From assembly GCA_000818945.1 (NCBI GenBank), contig KN805465.1:22276-86275 (forward strand): 64,000 nt of DNA. The letters are read 5' to 3'. The position numbers and the translations under genes were made by a program. Positions 27,503 through 37,190 of the stretch are shown here, piece after piece. Position 1 is the first letter of the stretch. The number at the start of each line of letters is the position of its first letter. Under the pieces are notes generated by a model. The model was not told the DNA's origin. It did no database searches and saw only the letters and a program-made list of their open reading frames with translations. This DNA comes from Schizochytrium sp. CCTCC M209059 (Eukaryota; Sar; Bigyra; Thraustochytrida; Thraustochytriidae).

Positions 27503-29479
27503 TCAGAGAATGGCCAGCAGGTTGTTCAGGTCTTCAAGGGTCATGCTCTCATCAGGCTTGAGAAGAACTTCTTTTGCGCGCATGAACCGGGGCTCGTTGA
27601 GCGCACTAGAGCCGCTGTTGGCACTGCCTTGCTGCGCGCTAAAGAACTGGTCAAAGATCATGGCGTCGCCCACGCCGCAAGCATCGAGCTCGGCACGGTT
27701 CGTTTCTACCCAATTCACATACTTGACGGCCTGTTCTGGGGAGAGAATGTTGAATAGCGTCTGGGTATGCGTCTCGACGGCCTTGGTACGCGTTGCAATG
27801 TTGCTCCGTAACTTTTCAAGGTACATGGTACAAAGACTCAGGCGCTCACGCTCGTCCCTGGTCTGTGCCTTGTCCTGTGTCTTGTAGTTCACGCGCAGCT
27901 TTTCCTGCTGCTCCTGACTCAAGCTCAGTTCCGTGCAAATAAGAGACCACAGCGCGCGCGTGTCTGCCTTGCGGCCCTTGCCATTGTGAGCTCCCGACTG
28001 ATCCGCGGGGGCCTTGTTCACGGGTCCGTCCTGGAAAAAGCCCTCACCCTGGTTCATCATCCAGAGCAAGAACTTGGTGTAAGGAGGCAGAATCAGATTA
28101 AAGAGGTGCTTGTAGTGATGCTCCAACATTGCTCTGCGCTCAGAACACGAGGGTCCGGTCTCTTGAAGAATGCTATGAAGCTGGCCTCGCAAAGCGTCAC
28201 CGCCAACGCTGCCCTGTGACATGCGCGACATGAGATCGCGAAGAAGACCCTGTCTGCGGTCTTGCAGCGCCTGGTTCGCCTCTTCGAGATGCCGCCGACG
28301 TAGCTCGTCGAGCTCAGCAGTCAGACGCGACACGCGGTTCTCTAGCAGCTCGAGGTTTTCCTTCTTGCGCCGCCGACTCAAGCGCGCCGACTCGCGATTC
28401 CGTTCCAAACGCCTTCTGTGCCGCTCCTGCTCTTCTTCCGACGCGCCTGGCTTCGCTTCGCCGCTGCTGATCGATCCAGTATCTGCTTTACGAGTTGCGC
28501 TAGCGTTCGAGGCGGAAGAGGCAGCAGCGACGGCGGCAGCAGTGGCAGTCCCAGAGGCACCCCGCGCACCGGTTGGCACTTTGGTCTCTTCTTTGATGTG
28601 CATGCCTGGCCCTTGTCTACCGGCAGGTCCAGGGCCTACAGTGGCAGGTCGCCGCCCAGGCGCCCCCGCGCTTGCCGTTGGCGCTGCAGAAGCGGCCGAC
28701 GGGTGCATCGTTGAGGAGCCCAATGACGCGGCCGTAGCCGCGGACGCGGCGGCAGCTGAATTCATGGCTGCAGGCGTCGCTCCACGGCTTCTTGGAGACT
28801 GTCCAGGGACAAACTGACGCGCACCACGGCCCGATGCGCCAGTCATACCTCGCATCGAAACTGGAGCTTGCCTTGCGCCGAGGCCGCTGCTACCAGGATA
28901 TCCGGGCCTGTAAGCTGAAGATGCCGATGCCATTGGGGCCTGCCGGCCGCTGCCCTGATTCCATGACGCCGCTGTTTGTTGTTGTTGATGTTGCTGCTGC
29001 TGCTGCGAGGCCCAAGAAGCAGCTGTAGGCTGTGACGACATCGGAGGGGTATTGTATGGCATGGACGACATGGTCGCCGCAGACATGGAGCTGGACCCCT
29101 GAGGTCCACCTGTGCCTTGTTGTGAGGAAGCATGTTGCTGAGCCTGAGACTGCGCCTGTGCTTGACCATGCAGCGGGGCCTGCTGCTGTTGCTGTTGCTG
29201 CTGATGTAGCTGCTGAGAAGCGTACGGGCCTGCTCCGAAGGAAGGGTCGAATCCGCCCTCGGCGGAGAGACTCGCTGCAGACCCCTCGCCACGCAGCAGG
29301 CCTGCCATGCCATCATTGACTTCGTCCATGTTAAGTGGTGGAAGACCTTTCAAGTCAAGGTCGATGCCATCTCCACCGACCTCGTTGCCCAGAAAGTAGT
29401 CGAGGAGGTCATCGTCGCCGTCAATGAGGAGACCTTCCCCGAGGTCATCCGTCTCGGTCTTGTGCGCGTCGCCAGACAT
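27503..29479 (-). CDS. bZIP transcription factor with conserved C-terminal helical domain
   Basis: Predicted 658-residue protein from the first ATG (codon 29477-29479). The N-terminal half is acidic, then Gln/Ala/Ser/Gly-rich, typical of activation domains. A basic region NRESARLSRRRKK (N-x7-R) is followed by leucine-zipper heptads (LELLENRVSRLTAELDEL), at about nucleotides 28290-28420. The C-terminal ~200 residues form a Trp/Leu-rich helical domain (PPYTKFLLWMMNQGEGFF, SLICTELSLSQEQQEKL, FNILSPEQAVKYVNWVE) that loosely resembles the DOG1-type region of plant TGA bZIPs; I believe similar tails occur in stramenopile bZIPs. Binds DNA as a dimer in the nucleus; target unknown. Confidence 0.87.
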   Translation of the reverse strand: MSGDAHKTETDDLGEGLLIDGDDDLLDYFLGNEVGGDGIDLDLKGLPPLNMDEVNDGMAGLLRGEGSAASLSAEGGFDPSFGAGPYASQQLHQQQQQQQQAPLHGQAQAQSQAQQHASSQQGTGGPQGSSSMSAATMSSMPYNTPPMSSQPTAASWASQQQQQHQQQQTAASWNQGSGRQAPMASASSAYRPGYPGSSGLGARQAPVSMRGMTGASGRGARQFVPGQSPRSRGATPAAMNSAAAASAATAASLGSSTMHPSAASAAPTASAGAPGRRPATVGPGPAGRQGPGMHIKEETKVPTGARGASGTATAAAVAAASSASNASATRKADTGSISSGEAKPGASEEEQERHRRRLERNRESARLSRRRKKENLELLENRVSRLTAELDELRRRHLEEANQALQDRRQGLLRDLMSRMSQGSVGGDALRGQLHSILQETGPSCSERRAMLEHHYKHLFNLILPPYTKFLLWMMNQGEGFFQDGPVNKAPADQSGAHNGKGRKADTRALWSLICTELSLSQEQQEKLRVNYKTQDKAQTRDERERLSLCTMYLEKLRSNIATRTKAVETHTQTLFNILSPEQAVKYVNWVETNRAELDACGVGDAMIFDQFFSAQQGSANSGSSALNEPRFMRAKEVLLKPDESMTLEDLNNLLAIL

Positions 29480-30269
29480 TGTGGATCCAGAAGAAATCGT
29501 CGACGCCCGCCTCTGCTCGTCGTTCCTCGCCTCGCCGCACCCCCGCGCCCGCCTCGCCTCGGCCCTCTTCTTCTCCCTCGCGTCGCGCGCTCGGGAGGTC
29601 GGCAAGGGAAGGGAAGGGAAATTTAAACCCGACTTGTCCAATCTGCGCCCAGCGCCTTCCGGCGCGCGCCGCGCCGCACCGCGCCGGGCCGCCGCGGGAC
29701 GCTCGGCGCCGCCTCTCGGACCGCGCGCGCGCCTTCGCCCGCCACGCCTCCACGCGCAGCTCGCCCGCCCGCCCGCGTCTGCGCGCGAGTCGTCAGTCGC
29801 GGGCGCGGCCTCCTTGTTCCTGCTCTGCTCTGCTCGCCTTTGCTCGCCTTAGCTCTGCTCGCCTTTCCTGCGCCTGCCGGCCAGCACTGTGGACTTCCCG
29901 CCGCGCAAGTCGAGTATGCGCGGCCGTAAGTGGGGTATGCGCGGCCGCAAGTGGGATATGCGGCGGCTCGTCCCAAACATGGATCCGGGAAAGTGGAACA
30001 AAGCGGCGGCAAGTGGAGACCGCGCGCGCGGATAGTCGGGAATGGCGTCACAAGTTGAGTTTCCAGCCTCCCCACAAGGAAGGGAAAGAGTTGAGAAGAT
30101 AGGATTCGCCAGGATCGTCAGCAAATCTCGAGTCTCACCGACAGCCGGCGTACGCACGGCCCAGGCTGCGCGGCGCGGTCGTTCGGGACTGAGACGAGGA
30201 AAGGTGGCCCGCTGGCGTGCTTGGGTTGCTCGGTCGCCCACTCGGGCGTAGAGCAGAGGCAGGCTCGCC
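29480..30269. promoter_or_regulatory. Divergent promoter region, bZIP factor / lipase
   Basis: 790 bp between divergent start codons, with a 21-bp tandem repeat at 29903-29966 and further AAGTGG motifs at about 29990 and 30010. Promoter role inferred from orientation. Confidence 0.55.
29903..29966 (+). repeat. 21-bp tandem repeat with palindromic GCGGCC core
   Basis: Two complete units start at 29914 and 29935 (GTATGCGCGGCCG followed by YAAGTGGG), with partial units on both sides. One copy contains the palindrome GCGGCCGC. It sits about 300 bp upstream of the lipase ATG and 430 bp upstream of the bZIP ATG. Confidence 0.85.
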
Positions 30270-33200
30270 ATGGCGGACCATCATTCGGACGGGTCGCAAG
30301 GTGCCTCAGCTCACAACCACGAGCCGCTCACGAGACCCCAGCGCGGATGGAGCCATAGCTCTTCACCGGACGTCTATGCTGACGGCGTGGGTGAGGAACG
30401 CTTCGGTGAACGTCGACTGCTCGATGATGACGCCCTCGAAGACGAAGTCGAGCGCGCCGTTGAGGCGTACGAGGCCGGTCAGGAGCTCCCCGGGTACGAA
30501 CGAGCCCGCACTGATTCCGATGACGCTTCAGAGAGTTCCTTTTACGACACCGCCGATGAAGGCGCAAGTTTATCGCGTGCTGGTTCAAGAGCGAAGCGCG
30601 GCCGGCCTCGACACGCTCAGGATGGCGCAAGGCGTCGCAGAGGACATCGTGAAGAGGCAAAGGTGCCAGAGGGTAGCAGTGCAGCGACGACAAGCGGGGG
30701 CGTGCGTGCAAAAGACGCAGAGGAACAAGAACAACCGCGCTTCGACTTGCTTGATCACTTTACATTGCGATCCTCTCTTTTCCGACATGGAAATCAGGTC
30801 GTACTCAATGGAATGCGACACCAGCTGATCTTTGATGCAGCGTATGCCGAGGACAGTGATGATAACGACGCAGAGCAGACCGATGTAAACGAAGGGAGGC
30901 GCAAACGCAAAAGGCACCGCAAAGTTGTCCTCAGCGTAAAAAGAGCGTCCATGTATGGCGGCTGGGTCTTTTTCCTCAAGTTTCTCTACGTCTACGTGGT
31001 GCTTTTCCTCGTGGGTGCGACGGTCGTGTTTTGTATCCTTGTGCCTGTGCAGTACGGCCTTGGTGTGTTTCTGGTCGGCATTCGCAGCGTTAATGACACA
31101 GAGGAGAGACTTGCGACGCTCATGACCTTGCTCGCAATGCCTTCTTTCGTGGAGAGCCTGTCGATCATGTCGACATTTGTGGTTGGCTACTTTAGCGACA
31201 TTTGGAATGACTTTGAGTTCATCAACACCATGACACTTGTAGGACCAGTCGTGCGAGACTGGTTCATTCTCACGGCTATTCTATTTGTGCCGCTCGGGAC
31301 CTTTGCCGTGAGTTTTTTGCTTCGTTCCGTCTCGCCCATCACAAACGCTCTGCTCGCGGCGCTCTGGTGCTCCCTCGTTCTCTTTGGTCTCACCATGTTG
31401 TATACGGTGTGGATCGAGATCTATTCGTGCCTCAAGATTATGCAAAACTGTGTCGATGAGGCACGGACGCTGCGGCACGCCTTTTTCTATCTATTGCGGC
31501 ACCGTCTGCGGCAACGCTTCGCATTCACTTATTATCCGGGTATGGACCCAGCGTTTGCAGGAGAGGCGCTCGATGAAGCCAAGGTGCTTGCACATTTGAA
31601 GAAAAAAGATCGACTTGGCTCATTCGCTCAGTGGTTCTATTATCCTGTTCAGCCACGTCGCCTGTGGAACATTGATACCGTTCTCAAGCCGCGCCCCGTA
31701 CTGAGCCGCCAAGACTTTTCTGTGCTTTTTCTCTGCTGTCTCTCGCGCTCGCGCTTTCGAGGGACCATCAGCAAGAGTGCCGTAAAGAGCTCTTTCGCTT
31801 GCGTCATGCTCTCTTCCTTTCTCGTGTGGCTCGTCGTTGTGGGCTACCTCGTGTATTCGAGCTTCATCCCGACCATTCTCGTCATTCTCACAGGTCTCGT
31901 CTCCTTTGCCATCTTCATTACGTGGATCGGTCACAATCTCGCCTGGATGCAAGAATTCAAACGCGGGTCTCTGGGACCTGGCAATCCGTCCGCGGGGCAG
32001 TACTTTTCTCTTCCTCTTTGGACCATGTACGGAGCAAGGGCAAGGTCTACAGCAAGAGCGGCCGATCAAGTCGAGGCCGAGAACTCCTCGGCAAGCAACA
32101 CGGGCGATTCTAGGCTTGTTGCGTCGCAATCTTCGGCAGCATTATCTACGAACCCTTTTGAGGATGTGGAAGCCGTTTCTGATCTTAGCGAAGGCCTGAA
32201 CGCGGAAAGCGCCGACCCAGACCACGTGGCGCTAGAAGAAATTGAAGACAACCCTTCCGAGGAGGCTGATAGCTCTCTCACTTCAATGAGCAACCACTCG
32301 CCTCAGCGTATCGATATCGACGACTGGCAGCGGATGAAAGCGATGCGAGAAAGTCGCTTCGTGTACGCAGAGCCCAAGATCTGGGTCGCTATCCTGTTGG
32401 TGATCTGTACCTTTGCTATTTTTGTGGGCATACCCATGTATGGATTTTCGCAACTTGGCGTAGGTGGCTATGCTGCTTTCTTTGCGGTGGCGTGCTGTCT
32501 CTCGATCCAGCGATTTGTCTTTAATGTGCCGAGCTTGGTGGAAAACTTTGGCCCCAAGGCTGTCAACTCTCTCGAGCTCCCGCTCTTTGACTTTATCGAG
32601 GAGAACGAGGATCAGGTCGACGCCGCGATCAAGGCCATGGAGGAAGCCGGATCCCCCAGACCTCGCATGGGCCTTCGCAACCTCGACAGACGCTCATTCT
32701 CCTCCTCTCTGTCATCCATCAGACTGGACGCAGGCGATGAGCGCGAGGAAAACTCGCGCCTCAGGACTGGCATGCAAGGCCAAGCGCAGGCGGGGCGATC
32801 CGGTAGTGGTGCGCGACGCGTGCATTTGGTGCTCACACGCATGGCTCAGCAGCAGCTTCGCACATTTTGGATGGGCAGCTTTGCGCTCGCAGTTATTGCC
32901 ATGATTGTCCTAGTTGGTTTCAGTGTCGATCAGGACACAACGCTTTCGGACTACCAGGGGATCCCTCTGCATGGTAACGCCACGCATAGAACGCACGTTG
33001 TCCCGGCGCCCTCGCGGAGCAAGGTGGGCTTCATGTACCCAGTATGCACACTTTTCGATACGCTTTATGCTGGAAAGGATGAGCCCGGGTTTGTGTCGGC
33101 AACAATGCCAGAAGATATGCAACAAGGTGGCGGGGAGACGGGGCACTTTGCGGCAATCGCAGAGGCTAAGCTGACGACACTGGACTTTGTCTTTCTCTCT

Positions 33201-34031
33201 GATCTCGCGTACTCGCACGCTCAGACTTCGCAGCAACAGCTTGATCGCTGGTTTGGCCCCAAGGCTGTGCGATATATTCCCCCGGACAAGTATGACCAGT
33301 ATGCTGCGCCTCGGCTTTCGTCAGCGGTATTCAAGCTGCTGCATATTCCATCGCGAGCAGCAGGAGGCGATGGCGGGGATCGCGAGGTCTTTCTTGTGAC
33401 GGTACGAGGAACGATCAACACGTACGATCTTTTGTCCGATATGCAAATTTGGTTTCCAGCCATGCTCTTTCAGTGGCTGCGCTTTGTGTTGCCCTTTGGG
33501 GCGGTGTGGAACTCTGTGATACCTTCGCTCATCAAGTATATGAACGTGCTGGAGACGGCGCCGTCGAATCAGCTGAGTTATCAGGCAGACCTGACGAACT
33601 TTGTACGCGCTCTACGGGCCAAAAATCCAGATGCTTTCGTGGCCATCACTGGCCACTCTCTTGGTGGCGGGATTGCCATGCTCGTTGGCGCGGCGGAGAG
33701 TGTTCCGGCGATTGGAATTTCCGGTCCAAACTCGGTGCTCTCAAGTCTGAAGTTTGGCTTTAATCAGAGCATGCTCGACGCCTTTGCCGTGAACATTATT
33801 CCTCGCGGCGATCCTATTCCAACCGTCGACGACCAAGCACTGTTGACAGAAAACATTTTGTGCCGTGTTGGTCGTGGAGCGTACCTGGGCGCATGTCATG
33901 AGCTGAAGCGAACTTTTTGTGAGTTGCAGTACATTTGTGGCTCGGGGGACCGCCCTCCTGTGTCGATTTGCAACACAATTTATCAGTTTCCCGCGGCCGT
34001 CCATCTCCACAATGCCAGTGGCTCTCCATAG
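30270..34031 (+). CDS. Polytopic membrane protein with C-terminal class 3 lipase domain
   Basis: Predicted 1253-residue protein; ATG at 30270 follows CGCC. After a ~220-residue acidic/Arg-rich cytosolic N-terminus come about nine hydrophobic spans in three groups, for example FLYVYVVLFLVGATVVFCIL, WFILTAILFVPLGTFAVSFL, FLVWLVVVGYLVYSSFI and IWVAILLVICTFAIFVGI, with acidic loops between. The last ~300 residues are an alpha/beta-hydrolase of the class 3 type: FLVTVRGTINTYDLLSD (oxyanion strand), nucleophile in GHSLGGG (Ser1130), an Asp in IPRGDPIPTVD (Asp1181), and candidate His1245 or His1247 near the end. Probable acylglycerol or phospholipid hydrolase in a cell membrane, comparable in concept to diacylglycerol lipase (4 spans) but with more spans. 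Substrate unknown. Confidence 0.85.
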   Translation: MADHHSDGSQGASAHNHEPLTRPQRGWSHSSSPDVYADGVGEERFGERRLLDDDALEDEVERAVEAYEAGQELPGYERARTDSDDASESSFYDTADEGASLSRAGSRAKRGRPRHAQDGARRRRGHREEAKVPEGSSAATTSGGVRAKDAEEQEQPRFDLLDHFTLRSSLFRHGNQVVLNGMRHQLIFDAAYAEDSDDNDAEQTDVNEGRRKRKRHRKVVLSVKRASMYGGWVFFLKFLYVYVVLFLVGATVVFCILVPVQYGLGVFLVGIRSVNDTEERLATLMTLLAMPSFVESLSIMSTFVVGYFSDIWNDFEFINTMTLVGPVVRDWFILTAILFVPLGTFAVSFLLRSVSPITNALLAALWCSLVLFGLTMLYTVWIEIYSCLKIMQNCVDEARTLRHAFFYLLRHRLRQRFAFTYYPGMDPAFAGEALDEAKVLAHLKKKDRLGSFAQWFYYPVQPRRLWNIDTVLKPRPVLSRQDFSVLFLCCLSRSRFRGTISKSAVKSSFACVMLSSFLVWLVVVGYLVYSSFIPTILVILTGLVSFAIFITWIGHNLAWMQEFKRGSLGPGNPSAGQYFSLPLWTMYGARARSTARAADQVEAENSSASNTGDSRLVASQSSAALSTNPFEDVEAVSDLSEGLNAESADPDHVALEEIEDNPSEEADSSLTSMSNHSPQRIDIDDWQRMKAMRESRFVYAEPKIWVAILLVICTFAIFVGIPMYGFSQLGVGGYAAFFAVACCLSIQRFVFNVPSLVENFGPKAVNSLELPLFDFIEENEDQVDAAIKAMEEAGSPRPRMGLRNLDRRSFSSSLSSIRLDAGDEREENSRLRTGMQGQAQAGRSGSGARRVHLVLTRMAQQQLRTFWMGSFALAVIAMIVLVGFSVDQDTTLSDYQGIPLHGNATHRTHVVPAPSRSKVGFMYPVCTLFDTLYAGKDEPGFVSATMPEDMQQGGGETGHFAAIAEAKLTTLDFVFLSDLAYSHAQTSQQQLDRWFGPKAVRYIPPDKYDQYAAPRLSSAVFKLLHIPSRAAGGDGGDREVFLVTVRGTINTYDLLSDMQIWFPAMLFQWLRFVLPFGAVWNSVIPSLIKYMNVLETAPSNQLSYQADLTNFVRALRAKNPDAFVAITGHSLGGGIAMLVGAAESVPAIGISGPNSVLSSLKFGFNQSMLDAFAVNIIPRGDPIPTVDDQALLTENILCRVGRGAYLGACHELKRTFCELQYICGSGDRPPVSICNTIYQFPAAVHLHNASGSP

Positions 34032-34566
34032 AAACAAACACTATGTTTTCATTACCATCCCAATCTTTAGCACGTCTCTCTGATGTAGGCGAGGCCCAAG
34101 CCAAGTCGGCTTCATTGATCTTTGGAAGCGGCTTCATTCATTTGGGCATCCCGTGCAGGAGAATGAGCATGAGGGTTTACAAAAATCATCTTGTGTTGTC
34201 CGTGAAAGCGCCCGAAGATTTATCTTCCCGTATCAAATTTCTTGAGCACGCGTGTTTGAGCACTAGAATCACGCTTCGGTCCCTATTGCCATTGGAAATT
34301 GAAGAAGTGGTTGTTAGACTCTTGATCAATAGTGATCATCAGAAAAAGTAAGATGCGCAATTTTCACGCAGAGGTATACACTTAGGTTCAGGCTGAAAAA
34401 ATGGGCTGCGTGGTCTCTTACAAATCATCAATATATCAAATCAAGAGGATTGGTGTCGTATATCACATTCTTGTCTAATTACTAGGCATGGAGTCGCTTT
34501 AAGGAACGTATGCACCCGAAAAAAAGAAGAAAAAGAGGCACGGTGGGGAGGTAAACTCTTTTGTAG
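34032..34566. other. Convergent intergenic region
   Basis: 535 bp between lipase and WW-protein 3' ends, AT-rich, with A runs near 34510-34535. No gene is supported; a short frame running out of the lipase end is uninformative. Confidence 0.5.
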
Positions 34567-35568
34567 TCACTTTCTTGCGTGCGCGCCTTGACCGAGCTGA
34601 ACTACATGGAAAGCGTCGGCTTTAAGAGGACCCGCAAGAGTCGGAAGTGCACCAAGTCTCCAGTCATCAACATGTGCGCTACGCGCGAGCCGTCCGTCGC
34701 GCCATGCAAAGAGTAGGTCCTTGTACGCAAGGAGCAAAGAGCCTGGCACGAGAAGAAGAGGAAGTGCCACTAGCATGTGCAGACCTTGGTTCAAACGTCC
34801 ACGGCCAAGCTCGTATGGCTGTTGCGCGAGAGTCAAGACGAGTCCCATGAAAACGAGATACAATCCTCGGAAAAAGGCTTCAAGAGCGACTGCGGGTCCT
34901 TCGATACAAACGATATGGAAGATGCTCGACCACACGTAAAAGTTGACAGCGCGTACAACATCATCTTTGCCCCGAATCAGATCACTATCCTCGTCAGCTT
35001 CGATGTCCTCGTCGTCACTTTGGCCGTCATCTTCGCTGTTGGAGCTCGCGTCCGAGTCATCGAGGTTCTGGTTCCACTCTATGTCAGATTTTGAAGGCGT
35101 CGATCGTCCTCGTCTGCGCTTTGGCGTAACGCTGGCGCCAGACGGAATTGGCTGGACAGCTGCACTTCGTGAGAGCTGCGGTCGAAACCACTGCGAGGCT
35201 CCCGAGACATGGTTGAAATAGTACTCGTAACCAGAGTTGGGGTCCATGTACCGTGCCCAGCCGGCGCCAATAGGTTCGCCTGGATCATTTTGCGGAATGA
35301 GAGCAGCAGTTTCGTCCTCCTCCGCTTCTGCTTCGCTTTCGGACGACAAGTCCTCGCTATTGTCATCATCGTCATCGTCATCGTCATCTTCATCGTCATC
35401 TTCATCTTCTTCTCCATCGCTAGAAGCCTCAGAGGTGAGACCGCTACCATCACTTAGAAAATTGACGTCGTGCAAGCCTACGATGGCGTCTTCCTCCTCG
35501 CTGTCGGAGATCAGATCCCCATGCCTTTCGAGGATGACCTGCAGCATGGCTTCCCGGTCGCCCTCCAT
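34567..35568 (-). CDS. WW-domain membrane protein, unknown function
   Basis: Predicted 333-residue protein. The N-terminal ~100 residues are very acidic with Asp/Glu runs. A WW domain follows: W-x-RYMDPNSGYEYYFNH then SGASQWFRP, in which the second Trp and Pro are present; WW domains bind Pro-rich peptides. After a second acidic stretch come two or three hydrophobic segments (FYVWSSIFHIVCIEGPAVAL, GLYLVFMGLVLTLA, LHMLVALPLLLVPGSLLLAY). It therefore seems anchored in a membrane with the WW domain on the cytosolic face. No family recognised. Start is an ATG (codon 35566-35568). Confidence 0.78.
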   Translation of the reverse strand: MEGDREAMLQVILERHGDLISDSEEEDAIVGLHDVNFLSDGSGLTSEASSDGEEDEDDDEDDDDDDDDDNSEDLSSESEAEAEEDETAALIPQNDPGEPIGAGWARYMDPNSGYEYYFNHVSGASQWFRPQLSRSAAVQPIPSGASVTPKRRRGRSTPSKSDIEWNQNLDDSDASSNSEDDGQSDDEDIEADEDSDLIRGKDDVVRAVNFYVWSSIFHIVCIEGPAVALEAFFRGLYLVFMGLVLTLAQQPYELGRGRLNQGLHMLVALPLLLVPGSLLLAYKDLLFAWRDGRLARSAHVDDWRLGALPTLAGPLKADAFHVVQLGQGAHARK

Positions 35569-36067
35569 CGTCCAAAGTTCCTTGCCTCGTGGACGACCGC
35601 CCTCGCGCGCTCACCCGGCCCTTTCGTTCTGGTCGCATACTTGTCGCGACGAGACTCCCTCCACCCAAGATCATCCATCCATCATGCGTGCCGGGCACGC
35701 ACGCGCCGATCGCTCGTCCTCTGCGCCCAAAAAGTAGCCGTTGAGTCTTCCCAGAGCTCTCGACCCTCCACTCCTTCCCAAAGTTACAGACGCGCCGATG
35801 AAAAAAAACAAAAAACCTTGCTTCTTCAGCCGCCCTGATCTATTGTCATCATTCTTTTCCCTGCCCAGACCAAACTCGGGCGTCGTGGCGGCGGCTGCGG
35901 CTGCAGACCCGACGGAGCGCGGCCGCTGGTGCGGAGGGCGCTGCAGCGCGTGCCGGGCCCGGCGGCGGCACCGCTGCGCAGCAGGAAAGGAAACCCCGTT
36001 CACCCCTCTGGGCAGCCGCAGCCAGGCAGCCGCACGCCAGCGAGCGAGCGAGCACGCGGGGCGCGAG
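35569..36067. promoter_or_regulatory. Divergent intergenic region with (GCGA)n tract
   Basis: 499 bp between divergent genes. A (GCGA)n tract at 36040-36053 ends 15 bp before the downstream ATG. The downstream frame is open back to an ATG at 35798, so the true start could lie there. Confidence 0.45.
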
Positions 36068-36637
36068 ATGGGCGTCGCGGGGCGCCCTCAGGCCGCGGGC
36101 GGCGCGGAGACGGGCGGCGCGCTGGCGGGCTCGGCTGGCGTAGGAACTGCGAGCGCGGCGGGCGCGAGCAGATCGGTAACGCCGTCGGCGATCTCGACGG
36201 TGACGACGACGACGGCAGGTGCAGGGAACGCGACACTCCAGCACCAGGGACATGCACAACAGCCAGCGCAGGCGCCGCAGCCCTCAGGGCGCGTGGAGGT
36301 GAAGGCGCCGCCCTTTGTGTGTCGGGGCCGGCAGTTTGTGCTGCACGAGCCGCCCATGGACGAGGATCAGCGGCAACGAATTCGATCTGCAATTCGGAAT
36401 CGAATGATTGGTGATGCCCTCGCTAAGGTGCGCCAACACGACGAGGATTATGCTCGCGCGAGTCGCGCAAAGTCAGTCTTGGCCACCAAGGCTTTGCTAG
36501 AGAGACAGGAACTCGAGCTTGCGGCGCGTCTTCGCAACCTCGAGCAGCAAAAGGATACGCTAAAGCTGTTGCTTGAGCAGATCGAGCACGAGGGGGGTGG
36601 GGATGATGCTATGGAAGGCGATGCCGTCGAGTCATAG
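36068..36637 (+). CDS. Small coiled-coil protein, unknown
   Basis: Predicted 189 residues from the ATG at 36068 (278 residues if the ATG at 35798 is used). The N-terminal half is Ala/Gly/Thr-rich low complexity. The C-terminal half looks conserved: PPFVCRGRQFVLHEPPMDED, an Arg-rich helix QRQRIRSAIRNRMIG, then a heptad-like coiled coil (LERQELELAARLRNLEQQK through LLLEQIEHE) with an acidic end. No family recognised. The coiled coil suggests it is a subunit of a complex. Confidence 0.6.
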   Translation: MGVAGRPQAAGGAETGGALAGSAGVGTASAAGASRSVTPSAISTVTTTTAGAGNATLQHQGHAQQPAQAPQPSGRVEVKAPPFVCRGRQFVLHEPPMDEDQRQRIRSAIRNRMIGDALAKVRQHDEDYARASRAKSVLATKALLERQELELAARLRNLEQQKDTLKLLLEQIEHEGGGDDAMEGDAVES

Positions 36638-37190
36638 ATAGGCTTGCCCGCAATTGGAAAATGCAAACTAGCTTGATTCGACTTGGTTAGGCTGCGCTAC
36701 GCTAGTTAAGCGAGGCTTATAGGCTTCTTGCTGGGCTGTTCCAGGACCATGACTCTTTTGCCCGGCATCGCCAAGATTGACGATGCTCCAAAGAAGGGAA
36801 TGATTTACCTTTGTCGAGGCTTCTTCTTCTCTTTGGATCGTAGCCTTGCTCAGCAAGGCAAGAAGCAAGGAATGCAAAGACGCAAGCAAGCAAGCAAGCG
36901 AGGAGGCTTGGCTCGGTTCATCTTCGTTTATAGGGCAAGCAAAAACAAGCAAGCTAGAAAGTAAACGAACAAGCAAGCAAGCAAGCAAGAAAGATGGCAT
37001 TTGAAAGGTGTATTGTAGCAGTATTATCATCTCGTCTATCGTAAGTAAGTAAGGAAAGCAATGAAAACAAAGTAAAAGTAAACACGCAGGGTCACAGAGG
37101 GGTCAGCACAAAGGGCAGTTCGCAGGCGAGCAAATGTATGTATGTATGTATGGATGGATGGCATGCTCTTGTAGTCAGTCAGTCAGTCAG
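36638..37190. repeat. Convergent intergenic region rich in AAGC, TATG and CAGT repeats
   Basis: 553 bp with several short tetranucleotide runs: AAGC at about 36884-36900 and 36970-36990, TATG at 37133-37151, and CAGT at 37174-37192. No coding signal. Confidence 0.65.
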
